A stretch of DNA of 42,095 nucleotides from Candidatus Saccharimonadota bacterium (GCA_017533605.1 JAFWKF010000006.1:1-42095), one strand, 5' to 3'. Shown: positions 33,401-40,182, counted from the first letter of the stretch. Program-made: numbers and translations. The notes: generated by a model from the sequence alone, not told the origin.

Positions 33401-34160
33401 GGAACGCGATCTAATGGGACTTTATCTCTCGGCCCACCCTCTTGATAAATATGATGTATATTTTGAGGAACAGACCCATCCGATGTCCATTATTACCGCC
33501 GAAAACGATAACAAACTCGTCACTATCGGGGGAATCATCACTGCAGTCCGTACCATTTTAACCAAAAAAGGCGAAAAAATGGCCTTTGTAAAAATAGAGA
33601 ACAAGACCGACGAAACCGAATTTATTGTTTTCCCGAGCGTTTTTGAAGAATACGGCGGCAAATTAGTTGCGGACAACGTAGTAAAAGTCCGTGGCCGCGT
33701 AAATGCTAGAGACAAAAACGGCAATCTCACCTCTGATATCAAGATTCTCGCCGAATCTGTAGAGCTGATCTCTGACGAAGTCTTAGAAAACTACAAATCT
33801 ACCGGAACTAAACTAGAAGCTCCAACGGCTGCTCCTGGTACAAACCGCCCCAAAAGACGTTCCTCTGCTGAAAGAGTCTATAATAATAAAACGGAAGAAA
33901 AACATATCCTCAAAGAACCCCCTAAAGACACTCGTAAAGAACGCCTCTTTATCTTAATTGAAAACCCCGATGACACTGATACTTTAGCCGCTATTCGCCG
34001 CCTTGCAGACATTCATCTAGGCATGCAAGAAGTAGTCTTAGTCCTTAAAGAAGGGGAGAAAAAACGCCCCCTTAAAATGCCATTTAAGGTGGAAGCTAAT
34101 GAAGAGCTCCTTACTAAATTAAATGATTTATTAGGGGAAGAAAACGTCAAAATCAGCTAA
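30462..34160 (+). CDS. dnaE: DNA polymerase III alpha subunit
   Basis: Replicative polymerase catalytic subunit, 1232 aa, DnaE1-like in order: N-terminal PHP domain (HNHTHYSLLDGL near residue 11, VTDHGTMSGL), palm with YGPGRGSAAGS and PDIDTD (Asp434 and Asp436 correspond to the catalytic pair), thumb/fingers with VALYRPGPMQFI and YQEQFM, then a helix-hairpin-helix region, an OB domain near TIGGIITAVRTILTKKGEKM and a C-terminal tail. It acts with the beta clamp and the clamp loader. It is transcribed alone from a promoter overlapping its start codon, with no Shine-Dalgarno. Confidence 0.97.
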   Translation: MELKSSDFVHLHNHTHYSLLDGLTKVPELVDFVKKDGMEAVAVTDHGTMSGLVELYKECNDKGIKPILGLEAYVAARKMTDKDPAHDKQRFHITLLAMNNKGFENLCRIMTNAEEYGKYYRPRTDHDELKKYNEGIICLSGCMGSEISEAIRAGDDKRALELIKWYSNTFKDRFYLEMQDHGHPKSSTHSKEQKKVNDWLMAHAEELKLPLVVTCDAHYLSHEDQDAHEVLLCIGTAAYLSDPNRMSLKEYDLHVISSEEIISHWQDTCPEAVLNTKKIADRCNVDLQLGRVLIPKFPVPDGEDEKTFLDKLVFQGLVYRYGGKSLEEASKLNVAKCRKILAETDKTRDEDHKILPRIDYELSVVDKMGYNGYFLIVQDFINWGKNQRIVYGPGRGSAAGSILAYALRITDLDPLKYDLLFERFLNPDRISMPDIDTDIQDTRRDEVIEYCTKKYGEARVSNIATFGKMMAKNAVRDVARVLEVPYAEADRLAKLVPDPVQGHHVHLADAIKEVPDLKQEYETNPTSKEVIDFASRLEGTIRNHGVHACGVIIAPDDLVKFLPLEVSAKGPIAAQFPMGQVEELGLLKMDFLGLSNLSVINNALRMVRKVYHDDIDLSNLPLDDKKTYELLQRAETTGVFQLESAGMKRYLRDLKASSFEDIIAMVALYRPGPMQFIDSFIKRKHGEEPITYLHPGLENSLKNTYGILIYQEQFMQISKEWCGFTGGQADTLRKAVGKKKIDLMNKVKPEFIEGAIKVGGATKEIAETFWNQLLEFANYCFNKSHAACYALIAYWTAYLKAHYPDAFMAALMTADMRWTDRLAIEIAECKKMGLKVLGPDINESYGDFGIVGGEKTIRFGLSGVKNMGKALVEEIVIPERDKNGPFKSVCDFAKRVDSTKFNKKSWEAAIKTGAFDRFKASRSDLLFNLEAIQAYGSKIQKDVGSGQTDLFGMMGEAGAIPEVEIKTAPVQQPDKELLLWERDLMGLYLSAHPLDKYDVYFEEQTHPMSIITAENDNKLVTIGGIITAVRTILTKKGEKMAFVKIENKTDETEFIVFPSVFEEYGGKLVADNVVKVRGRVNARDKNGNLTSDIKILAESVELISDEVLENYKSTGTKLEAPTAAPGTNRPKRRSSAERVYNNKTEEKHILKEPPKDTRKERLFILIENPDDTDTLAAIRRLADIHLGMQEVVLVLKEGEKKRPLKMPFKVEANEELLTKLNDLLGEENVKIS

Positions 34161-34175
34161 AAGCCTAGTCCATAT

Positions 34176-34205
34176 TGACATTTTTAAATTGTGTGCTATA
34201 ATAAT
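34176..34205 (+). promoter_or_regulatory. Consensus promoter of the structured RNA
   Basis: Perfect -35 TTGACA at about 34176-34181 and a TATAAT-type extended -10 at about 34198-34205, spacer 16-18 nt. One of the strongest promoters here, consistent with an abundant RNA. Confidence 0.8.
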
Positions 34206-34210
34206 AACAA

Positions 34211-34557
34211 TGCATCTCTATAAAGGGAAGCGCAGGAGCTTTGGGGTGTACTGAATGATGATGAGCGGTACACTTCAAAAAATTACTCTTTGCGCCTCCC
34301 AAGAGGTGCTTCGTATCCCACAAGCCAAGTACGCACCAGTAGAGGTTACTGGTTCTGTAAAGCGAAAAGCATTCCGTGCAAATAAAACGGAAATGCCATA
34401 AGCCGCAGATTGTGGGAAAACCATTAAAAAGTACTCTGGGTCGAGCGCACTAAAAATTTCATATTGTGCCGCCACCGGCGACACGCCTCCGATAGACGCA
34501 CTTTTCAGCTGCTCCCCAGATACTTCCATTCCCCCGGCACACTGTCGGGGGATTTTT
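34211..34557 (+). ncRNA. Structured RNA of about 340 nt, family not recognised
   Basis: 480 bp between dnaE and the next gene hold a strong promoter, a terminator, and extensive helices but no convincing ORF. The ends pair: GGAAG (34226-34230) with CTTCC (34523-34527), and GGAGC (34235-34239) with GCTCC (34511-34515). Inside are GTGTAC/GTACAC (34246-34251, 34268-34273), TCCCACA/TGTGGGA (34316-34322, 34411-34417) enclosing hairpins CCAGTA/TACTGG (34336-34352) and TTCCGT/ACGGAA (34372-34392). smpB lies 400 bp downstream, so tmRNA was considered, but I see no T-arm or CCA end and no RNase P or SRP signature. Confidence 0.72.
34530..34557 (+). terminator. Terminator of the structured RNA
   Basis: CCCCCG (34531-34536) pairs with CGGGGG (34546-34551), extended inward by three weaker pairs, and is followed by a T-run. 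Confidence 0.85.
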
Positions 34558-34566
34558 CAATTTTTA

Positions 34567-34622
34567 TGGTATAATATATCTAGATTTGGCGAGGAAAATC
34601 TCTTAATTATTTACGGCCAAAT
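34567..34622 (+). promoter_or_regulatory. Promoter and structured leader of the 78-aa gene
   Basis: Extended -10 TGGTATAAT (hexamer 34570-34575), +1 near 34582. The leader has a long-range inverted repeat ATTTGGC (34584-34590)/GCCAAAT (34616-34622), ending just before the Shine-Dalgarno. Confidence 0.6.
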
Positions 34623-34639
34623 AGCACCAGGAGGGGGAA

Positions 34640-34876
34640 ATGAAAGAAATTGAATATTGCCCACTTGAAACAATCATTCGTGACGAGAAAGACAAGAAAA
34701 AAATCATCGTCTACACTTTTTTTTCCAATATAGGCGACCCGCAATTTAAGTGGGAAACCTATGTATCAGGAGAAGATGAACAAGGATACTTAAAATGGCT
34801 GGAAACAGCCTACAATAAAACCTATAAAGAGGCATTAAGCTATCATATGAGTTTTGTTAGAAAATATTCAGAGTAA
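34640..34876 (+). CDS. Small soluble protein, unknown
   Basis: A 78-aa protein, acidic and aromatic-rich, with no membrane segment (YCPLETIIRDEKDKKKIIVYTFFSNIG, then WLETAYNKTYKEALSYHMSF). Strong Shine-Dalgarno AGGAGGGGG, own promoter, hairpin leader and terminator make it a real gene. I do not recognise a family. It lies between the structured RNA and smpB. Confidence 0.75.
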   Translation: MKEIEYCPLETIIRDEKDKKKIIVYTFFSNIGDPQFKWETYVSGEDEQGYLKWLETAYNKTYKEALSYHMSFVRKYSE

Positions 34877-34892
34877 CATCAAGCCATTCATC

Positions 34893-34921
34893 CGCTCGGG
34901 ACTTTCGGCCCGGGCTTTTTT
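34893..34921 (+). terminator. Terminator of the 78-aa gene
   Basis: GCTCGGGAC pairs with GGCCCGGGC (one mismatch, one G-U) around a TTTC loop, followed by six T, just before the smpB promoter. Confidence 0.85.
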
Positions 34922-34930
34922 ATCTCTATA

Positions 34931-34939
34931 TGGTATAAT
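34931..34939 (+). promoter_or_regulatory. Extended -10 promoter of smpB (leaderless)
   Basis: TGGTATAAT, hexamer 34934-34939; the ATG at 34946 is exactly 7 nt after it. Confidence 0.75.
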
Positions 34940-34945
34940 TAAGTC

Positions 34946-35362
34946 ATGAAAAAGCCAAAAAACCCAGATATGGTCACAGTTAATCGCAGAGCGCATTATG
35001 ATTACACGCTCGGCGATAATCTTTCTGTGGGCATGGTTTTGTCTGGCCCAGAAGTCCGCAACATCCGCGATCACCACGTCCAGCTCAAAGGCTCTTTTGT
35101 CACTATTAAAGACAATGAACTCTGGTTAAATAACCTCACCCTCGGTGCCGATACCGCTCGCAATATCAAACTGCTCGCCACAAGAAAACAAATCGCCACT
35201 CTCGCCCGCGAAAAAGTCGCTGGCTCTACCATTGTGCCAGTTAAACTCCTAGGTGGCAGCAGGCATATCAAACTAGTCATTGCCGTAGGAAAAGGTAAGA
35301 AAAAATACGATAAACGCGAAACCATCAAAAAACGCGACATAGAAAGAGGTAAATATGCTTAA
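34946..35362 (+). CDS. smpB: SsrA-binding protein
   Basis: A 138-aa SmpB, which binds the tRNA-like part of tmRNA in trans-translation. The OB-fold core is seen in NRRAHYDYTLGDNLSVGMVLSGPEVRNIRD and LNNLTL; the basic C-terminal tail KKKYDKRETIKKRDIERGKYA is typical. The family implies that the genome encodes a tmRNA, which I could not identify in this window. It overlaps the next gene by 8 nt. Confidence 0.93.
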   Translation: MKKPKNPDMVTVNRRAHYDYTLGDNLSVGMVLSGPEVRNIRDHHVQLKGSFVTIKDNELWLNNLTLGADTARNIKLLATRKQIATLAREKVAGSTIVPVKLLGGSRHIKLVIAVGKGKKKYDKRETIKKRDIERGKYA

Positions 35363-36140
35363 AATCTTCTCGTGGAACGTGAATGGCCTGCGTGCCGTAA
35401 TCAACAAAGGCGCATTTCAAAAATTCATCGCCGAAAATAACCCAGATATTTTATGCATTCAAGAAACCAAAGCCAAACCCGGCCAAGCCGTGATTGACTT
35501 ACCTGTGTACGAAGAACTTTGGAACTCCGCCGAGCGTCCAGGCTATTCTGGCACCGCAATCTTTACTAAAATTAAACCCTTGTCAGTCAAAAATTCTCTC
35601 CCTACTGATAAAGATTTTAAAGACCAATTCGGCGACCCTTTGACCGAAGGCCGCGTGCTCACCGCCGAATATGAGGACTTTTTCTTAGTTAATGTCTACA
35701 CTCCTAATTCCAAAAACAACCTCGAGAGACTAGCTATGCGCGAGAAACTCTGGGACAGGGAATTCCTAAAGTATCTAAAATCTTTAGAAAAAGAAAAGCC
35801 AGTAGTAGTTTGTGGCGATTTTAACGCCGCACACGAAGAAATTGATATTGCTAGACCAAAAACCAACCATCACTCCGCCGGTTTTACCGATGAAGAACGC
35901 CAGGGAATCACCAATTACATTAACGCTGGTTTAGCTGACACTTTTCGCACCTTGCATCCAGATTCCGTACGCTACACTTGGTGGAGCCATTGGGGCCAGG
36001 CCCGCGCCAACAACGTCGGCTGGCGTATTGACTACTTCTTTATTTCTAAATCGCTTCTAAAAAATCTTAAATCCGCCGAAATTTACGAAGATGTTATGGG
36101 CTCAGATCACTGCCCCATCTCAATCACAATGGAGTTTTAA
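35355..36140 (+). CDS. xthA: Exodeoxyribonuclease III / AP endonuclease
   Basis: A 261-aa endonuclease/exonuclease/phosphatase-fold protein. Motifs: FSWNVNGLRA (Asn), IQETKA (metal-binding Glu), GDFNAAHEEID (Asp/Asn active site), TWWSHWGQARANNVGWRIDYFFIS and SDHCPI (His). Incises at abasic sites and removes 3' blocks in base excision repair. It starts inside smpB (8-nt overlap) and its TAA overlaps the next ATG by one base (TAATG). Confidence 0.95.
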   Translation: MLKIFSWNVNGLRAVINKGAFQKFIAENNPDILCIQETKAKPGQAVIDLPVYEELWNSAERPGYSGTAIFTKIKPLSVKNSLPTDKDFKDQFGDPLTEGRVLTAEYEDFFLVNVYTPNSKNNLERLAMREKLWDREFLKYLKSLEKEKPVVVCGDFNAAHEEIDIARPKTNHHSAGFTDEERQGITNYINAGLADTFRTLHPDSVRYTWWSHWGQARANNVGWRIDYFFISKSLLKNLKSAEIYEDVMGSDHCPISITMEF

Positions 36141-36913
36141 TGGATTATTTTGAAAAAATCGAAAAACCCGCCACCGACCTTAACTGGAATATCCCAGAAA
36201 AAAAGCAGGGATCGCTTAACGTCATCGGCGGCACCAGCGAATCTTTTAAAAACGAAGTTAAAGTTGCTGAATTTTTAAATAAATACCCCATCGCCGAACT
36301 AAACCTAGTTTTGCCAGACGCACTTAAAAATAAACTCCCGAACTTGCCAAATTTCACTTTTTTAAAATCCACCGACTCCGGCTCTTTTGCTGACCAAGAC
36401 GAGTTGTTAAACACTTTTAATTCTGCAGAATATAACCTACTTTTAGGTGACTTATCTAAAAATTCCATCACCAAAAAAGCAATTTCCAGCGCGGTCAAAA
36501 GTTCCGATAAGCCTCTGTTAATCACTCGCGACAGCGTAGACGCCATCGCTGAATCCCAACCAGAAAAACTCCTCATGAACACCAACCTTTGCTTCATGGC
36601 TTCGCTAGCTCAGCTCCAAAAACTTTTACGCGCAGTTTATTATCCTAAGGTACTGCTTTTATCGCAATCATTAATTCAAGTTTCTGAAGTTTTGCATAAA
36701 TTCACCTTAAGCTATCCGGTCGCAATTATTACTCTTCATAACGAACAAATCTTAATCGCCAAAAACGGCGAGGTCAAAGCCATACCACTAGCAAAATCCG
36801 ACTACTCAGTGCTGATGTTTTGGCAGGGCGAACTCGCCGCCAAAATCGCCGCTATTAATCTTTACAACCCCAACAATTTTATCGCAGCTTCTATTAGTGC
36901 GATTTTTTCTTAG
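36140..36913 (+). CDS. Uncharacterised protein, perhaps ribokinase-like (NnrD-like)
   Basis: A 257-aa protein with no clear family. Weak points of similarity to ADP-dependent NAD(P)H-hydrate dehydratases are the start LNVIGGTSESF (cf. glycine-rich VGGS), YNLLLGDL, LLITRDSVDAIA, and the late LMFWQGELAAKIAAI, but the normal catalytic GDxL motif is not convincing. It is soluble and cytoplasmic. It is translationally coupled to xthA and overlaps the convergent phosphatidyltransferase gene by 20 nt at its 3' end. Confidence 0.55.
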   Translation: MDYFEKIEKPATDLNWNIPEKKQGSLNVIGGTSESFKNEVKVAEFLNKYPIAELNLVLPDALKNKLPNLPNFTFLKSTDSGSFADQDELLNTFNSAEYNLLLGDLSKNSITKKAISSAVKSSDKPLLITRDSVDAIAESQPEKLLMNTNLCFMASLAQLQKLLRAVYYPKVLLLSQSLIQVSEVLHKFTLSYPVAIITLHNEQILIAKNGEVKAIPLAKSDYSVLMFWQGELAAKIAAINLYNPNNFIAASISAIFS

Positions 36914-37535
36914 CTAACTTCTCTTCAATTTCAACCGCATCGCGTGAAACATTTTTTCTGCGCTGAGCCAAGAAAAACCAAATAAACAGAAAGATTGAGC
37001 AACCAAAAATGAACAAAACGATTTTTACCGGCAACGGCCAGCTCGTTGCAAACAGAATAAATGCATTTACTATGCCAAGACAAATCGTGTACAAATAACG
37101 CCGAGCAAGCACTATCTTTTTAGCCAACGTAAAGTTTCTTTGCGTTAAAGAGTTTTTAGTGCAATTATCTGGATGACCAAAAAACTTACCATACACAATT
37201 AACTCAATCGCACCGCACACGATGGTGTAATAAAAGATCACAATTAGCCCTACTACCATATTTACCCTAACAGTCACAAATAATACCTGTGCTGCCGCGA
37301 GTAACACGTCCGAAATCATATCATACTGCGCAGCGTATTTACGATACTTTGGCTCCTTGCCTTTTGGAAATGGCCACTTGCGCGCACAAGTACCATCAAA
37401 AGTATCAGTAAACTCGGCTGCAAGGAAAATAATAAAAGCGGCTTCCGGCCCTCCACTATGTATTACGCAGCCATAAATTAAAGCCAGCGCCAAAATGAAT
37501 CTAAGTAAGGTAAGAATATCCGCTAAGTATCTCAT
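36894..37535 (-). CDS. CDP-alcohol phosphatidyltransferase family protein
   Basis: A 213-aa membrane protein with about six hydrophobic segments. The family motif is recognisable as DTFDGTCAR (Asp44, Asp47) followed by YDMISD (Asp72, Asp76), so all four metal-binding Asp are present. The spacer between Arg52 and Asp72 is 19 residues instead of the usual 12, and the conserved Gly is Ala68. Such enzymes move a phosphatidyl group from CDP-diacylglycerol to an alcohol acceptor. Paired with the upstream GT4 gene it may build a glycophospholipid. The ATG overlaps the GT stop (ATGA), yet a leaderless promoter is also present within that gene. Confidence 0.82.
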   Translation of the reverse strand: MRYLADILTLLRFILALALIYGCVIHSGGPEAAFIIFLAAEFTDTFDGTCARKWPFPKGKEPKYRKYAAQYDMISDVLLAAAQVLFVTVRVNMVVGLIVIFYYTIVCGAIELIVYGKFFGHPDNCTKNSLTQRNFTLAKKIVLARRYLYTICLGIVNAFILFATSWPLPVKIVLFIFGCSIFLFIWFFLAQRRKNVSRDAVEIEEKLAKKKSH

Positions 37536-38764
37536 GATTTAATTATATCACTAAATAATTTCTCTAAAATCTTAATCCGTTTAGAAATCAAAACCTCATC
37601 GCGGTGAGCTAGCATCACTTTAGACATTTGTTCTATTTTATCTGGATTGGCTAATAAATCATTCAAAGCTTCAGCCATTTTTTCGAAACTTTGATCCGCG
37701 CTCAAAATATAGCTTCCGCTCGGTACAACCTCTTTCATATCGGGGTCGCAGAAAAACACCGGCACCCCATATGCCTCTGCCTCAATCAAAGTCATCCCAA
37801 AAGTATCAAAATTATATGACACCAGCACATCTAGCTCTGCATTATTAATAGCTTCTTTTAATATATCAAACGGCACATTACCATGAAAAACTACTTTCAT
37901 ATGGTGTCTTTTAGTAAATCTCTTAGCGCGGAAGAAATCTCCGCCCCCGCCATAAACATCCATCCGATATTTATTTGGCACCTGTTTTAATGCTCTTAAA
38001 AACGGCATCATACGCTTTTCTGCCGAAACTCGCGAGTGCCAGATAATCCTTAATTCTTCACCAGGCTTTAAAGTTTTAACCGCTGGATTTTTAGGAAACT
38101 TACTGTCCGGATAGCCATTTGGCAAAACTTTAATTACTTTTTTTACACCATAATGAATTAGTTTTTTACGAAAATGCTCTGAAGGCGTTAAAACTAAGTC
38201 TGCATAATTCGCGTGATTTACCATTAAAGTCCACATTTTAGCCTTGGCGATTGTATCTGCCAAATAATTATCGCGATGAATAGTTGTGTTATGTGGCAAA
38301 TACCACGAATGAAACCAATTTAAAAGTATCGCCACAATCGTTCTGAAACCAAAGGGAATGATATTACCTTCGCCCATATCTTCGCGCCCATGCATTACTT
38401 GTACTGAAGGAATTTTGAGTTTCTTAGCCAACCTCAATCCCGCAATAGAACAACCACTCTCATAGTGCACATAAAACACATCAAAATTTTTAATTTCCGG
38501 AAAGTTTTTCATTAGCCACTTTTCAATAATTTCGGGTCGGCGCGAAACCGGCGTCAGCCCCCGAAAAGCCCACCTGCAAGAAGGCACTGGAAAAATGTGG
38601 TTTTTGGCCATCTCGTCTAGCTGTTCTTTAGTTTTTGGAAAAGACGAACTAAAAACATAAACCGTGTGGCCATCTTTTTCAAGAGCCGCTTTTTGCGCAT
38701 CAATTGAGCTTTTTATCCCACCCGTCAAATCCAAATAGCAATCCGAAAAAAATGCAATTTTCAT
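37532..38764 (-). CDS. GT4-family glycosyltransferase
   Basis: A ~410-aa GT-B glycosyltransferase. N-terminal MKIAFFSDCYLDLTGGIKSSI with the Gly-rich acceptor loop; C-terminal domain has RIIWHSRVSAEKRM and FDTFGMTLIEAEAYGVPVF, the EX7E-like donor motif with Asp in the first position. Related enzymes glycosylate lipids (PimA-like). The start at 38764 (MKIAFFSD) is preferred over 38800, since TATAAT ends exactly 7 nt upstream on the minus strand. The TGA overlaps the next ATG. Confidence 0.87.
   Translation of the reverse strand: MKIAFFSDCYLDLTGGIKSSIDAQKAALEKDGHTVYVFSSSFPKTKEQLDEMAKNHIFPVPSCRWAFRGLTPVSRRPEIIEKWLMKNFPEIKNFDVFYVHYESGCSIAGLRLAKKLKIPSVQVMHGREDMGEGNIIPFGFRTIVAILLNWFHSWYLPHNTTIHRDNYLADTIAKAKMWTLMVNHANYADLVLTPSEHFRKKLIHYGVKKVIKVLPNGYPDSKFPKNPAVKTLKPGEELRIIWHSRVSAEKRMMPFLRALKQVPNKYRMDVYGGGGDFFRAKRFTKRHHMKVVFHGNVPFDILKEAINNAELDVLVSYNFDTFGMTLIEAEAYGVPVFFCDPDMKEVVPSGSYILSADQSFEKMAEALNDLLANPDKIEQMSKVMLAHRDEVLISKRIKILEKLFSDIIKS
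37542..37550 (-). promoter_or_regulatory. Extended -10 promoter of the phosphatidyltransferase gene
   Basis: Minus strand TGATATAAT, hexamer 37547-37542, lying inside the 3' end of the GT4 gene; the ATG at 37535 is exactly 7 nt after it. Confidence 0.7.
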
Positions 38765-38770
38765 AATATA

Positions 38771-38776
38771 ATTATA
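38771..38776 (-). promoter_or_regulatory. -10 promoter of the GT4 gene (leaderless)
   Basis: Minus strand TATAAT at 38776-38771, without an extended TG; the ATG at 38764 is exactly 7 nt after it. Confidence 0.7.
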
Positions 38777-38839
38777 CTCTTTTCCTTTGTCTATTTCCAT
38801 TTTCTTAATTCTTGTGTTTCAATTTTGAGCGCTAACAGG

Positions 38840-38869
38840 TTGCATTTTTTTACCATACATGCCTATAAA
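38840..38869 (+). promoter_or_regulatory. Candidate promoter of a small ORF
   Basis: -35 TTGCAT (38840-38845), 18-nt spacer, -10 TATAAA (38864-38869). +1 near 38876. Confidence 0.5.
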
Positions 38870-38914
38870 TTTCCGTTGGTAACTTGGTAAAACAAAAAAC
38901 TAAAGGAGGCCACG

Positions 38915-38995
38915 ATGGAAATTGAATTCTACTTCAAGTTTACTCGTAAACCAAGAATTAAAAAAATTACTGTCCAGACCGAACCTGAACAGTAA
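38915..38995 (+). CDS. Small 26-codon ORF
   Basis: Encodes 26 residues, MEIEFYFKFTRKPRIKK followed by ITVQTEPEQ, amphipathic and basic. The near-perfect Shine-Dalgarno AAAGGAGG (38903-38910) lies 4 nt from ATG. It sits in a 400-bp gap between the GT4 gene and metK with its own promoter-like site. It may be a small protein or a leader peptide; no family is recognised and no terminator is visible after it. Confidence 0.55.
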   Translation: MEIEFYFKFTRKPRIKKITVQTEPEQ

Positions 38996-39038
38996 ACTTA
39001 AACCCAACAGCAAACTTCTAGCACTTGCTTGTTATGCT

Positions 39039-39044
39039 TATAAT
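39039..39044 (+). promoter_or_regulatory. Second TATAAT box upstream of metK
   Basis: TATAAT at 39039-39044, preceded by ATGCT, with a weak -35. It may be an upstream metK promoter or a chance match. Confidence 0.35.
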
Positions 39045-39089
39045 ACTGTAGGCATGTTATTAAGTTAAGATTATAAACACGAAAAACTA

Positions 39090-39098
39090 TGTTATAAT
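39090..39098 (+). promoter_or_regulatory. metK promoter (-10)
   Basis: Extended -10 TGTTATAAT, hexamer 39093-39098, +1 near 39105, about 10 nt before the first helix of the riboswitch. Confidence 0.7.
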
Positions 39099-39114
39099 CA
39101 TTATTACAATAATA

Positions 39115-39203
39115 ATATCAAGAAGGGGTGAGGGAGCGGCCCGACGACCCCCTGCCAACCTAGCTAAGCCAAGGTGGTAATTCCGACCAGAAAGGAAAGA
39201 TAT
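39115..39203 (+). promoter_or_regulatory. SAM riboswitch (SAM-I clan) overlapping the metK start
   Basis: The leader matches the SAM-I/SAM-IV superfamily core: ATCAAGA, then GGTGAGGGAGCGGCCCGA (P2 and kink-turn region), CTGCCAACC, and AAGGTGGTAATTCC. P1 can form between ATATC (39115-39119) and GATAT (39199-39203), so its 3' strand includes the A and U of the metK AUG (39202). A hairpin TTCC (39181-39184)/GGAA (39194-39197) covers the Shine-Dalgarno AAAGGAAAG. There is no terminator, so translational repression by SAM is predicted. Confidence 0.85.
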
Positions 39204-40164
39204 GTTCTATAGAACTGCGGAGAGTGTTTCTCCAAAACATCCAGATAAACTATGCGACCAAATCAGCGATGCGATTTTGGATGCTTACTTAAAAGAAGAT
39301 CCTAATGCCCGCGTTGCTGCCGAAACTTGTGGCGGCCACGGTGTAGTTTTTGTAACCGGTGAAATCACTTCTACGGCTAGCGACGTAGATATCCCAGCCA
39401 TTGTTAAACGCATTGCCGGCGACAATGAAGTTCACACTAAAATTGTTAAACAGTCTCCAGAAATCGCTGGCGGCGTAGACACTGGCGGTGCTGGCGACCA
39501 GGGCATCATGATTGGATATGCCTGCGACGAAACTCCTGAAATGTTACCACTAGAAGTAGTTTTATCTCGCCGGCTCAATCAATTTATTTACGACAAATAT
39601 CCATACGACGGCAAAACCCAAATCACCATCGCACCAGATGGCACGATTGATTCTATCGTAGCTAGCTTCCAAAATGTACCTAAAAAAGAACTTGAAGAAA
39701 TGGTCAAAAAATTTATCGCTGACCAAAAACTAGAAGGGAAATTAGAGCTCCACATCAACCCAGCCGGCGACTGGAAACAAGGCGGTTTTGAAGCTGATAC
39801 TGGCCTCACTGGCCGCAAACTAATCGTAGATAACTACGGCCCACGCATAGCTATCGGCGGCGGCTGTTACTCCGGCAAAGACCCATCCAAAGTTGATCGC
39901 TCCGCCGCTTACATGGCCCGCAAAATCGCGGTTGACTATCTAAGGAAGCGCAAAGCCCACGAAGTCTTAGTTCGTCTAGCTTATGCCATCGGCTATGCCG
40001 AACCACTAGAAAAAACCGTCATTATTGACGGAAAACCCGAAGAAATTGAAGGCTACGACCTAACCCCACGCGGCATCATTAAATTCTTAGACTTAAAACG
40101 CCCAATTTACGAAAAAACCGCGCGTTACGGCCACTACGGCGAAGGTTTTGACTGGGACAAATAA
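39202..40164 (+). CDS. metK: S-adenosylmethionine synthetase, short form
   Basis: A 320-aa MetK, roughly 60-80 residues shorter than typical bacterial enzymes. Retained motifs: SPKHPDKLCDQISDAILD (ATP-binding His), GGAGDQGIMIGYACDE (gating-loop region), DTGLTGRKLIVDNYGPRIAIGGGCYSGKDPSKVDRSAAYMARKI. It makes SAM from methionine and ATP; the SAM riboswitch in its leader closes the feedback loop. The C-terminus ends at HYGEGFDWDK without the usual tail. The ATG at 39202 follows AAAGGAAAG. Confidence 0.95.
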   Translation: MFYRTAESVSPKHPDKLCDQISDAILDAYLKEDPNARVAAETCGGHGVVFVTGEITSTASDVDIPAIVKRIAGDNEVHTKIVKQSPEIAGGVDTGGAGDQGIMIGYACDETPEMLPLEVVLSRRLNQFIYDKYPYDGKTQITIAPDGTIDSIVASFQNVPKKELEEMVKKFIADQKLEGKLELHINPAGDWKQGGFEADTGLTGRKLIVDNYGPRIAIGGGCYSGKDPSKVDRSAAYMARKIAVDYLRKRKAHEVLVRLAYAIGYAEPLEKTVIIDGKPEEIEGYDLTPRGIIKFLDLKRPIYEKTARYGHYGEGFDWDK

Positions 40165-40167
40165 CTG

Positions 40168-40176
40168 TGCCATAAT
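40168..40176 (+). promoter_or_regulatory. Extended -10 promoter of the ABC transporter gene (leaderless)
   Basis: TGCCATAAT, hexamer 40171-40176; the ATG at 40183 is exactly 7 nt after it. Confidence 0.65.
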
Positions 40177-40182
40177 ATAGTC

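Noticed and set aside
34275-34529. 84-codon minus-strand ORF
   Set aside because: Lies antisense to the structured RNA, has no Shine-Dalgarno or promoter, and contains the helices as reverse complements; likely chance.
34211-34557. tmRNA (ssrA), suggested by closeness to smpB
   Set aside because: No TTCRA-type T-arm, no CCA end, no GGGGnUG acceptor start and no tag reading frame ending in Ala-Ala were found on either strand. Paired ends and the terminator fit another structured RNA.
36145-36597. 150-codon minus-strand ORF
   Set aside because: Fully antisense to a gene in an overlapping operon, Ser/Phe-rich shadow composition, no initiation signal.
38765-38800. N-terminal extension of the GT4 gene to 38800
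   Set aside because: The extension contains the TATAAT promoter; MKIAFFSD at 38764 matches typical GT4 starts.
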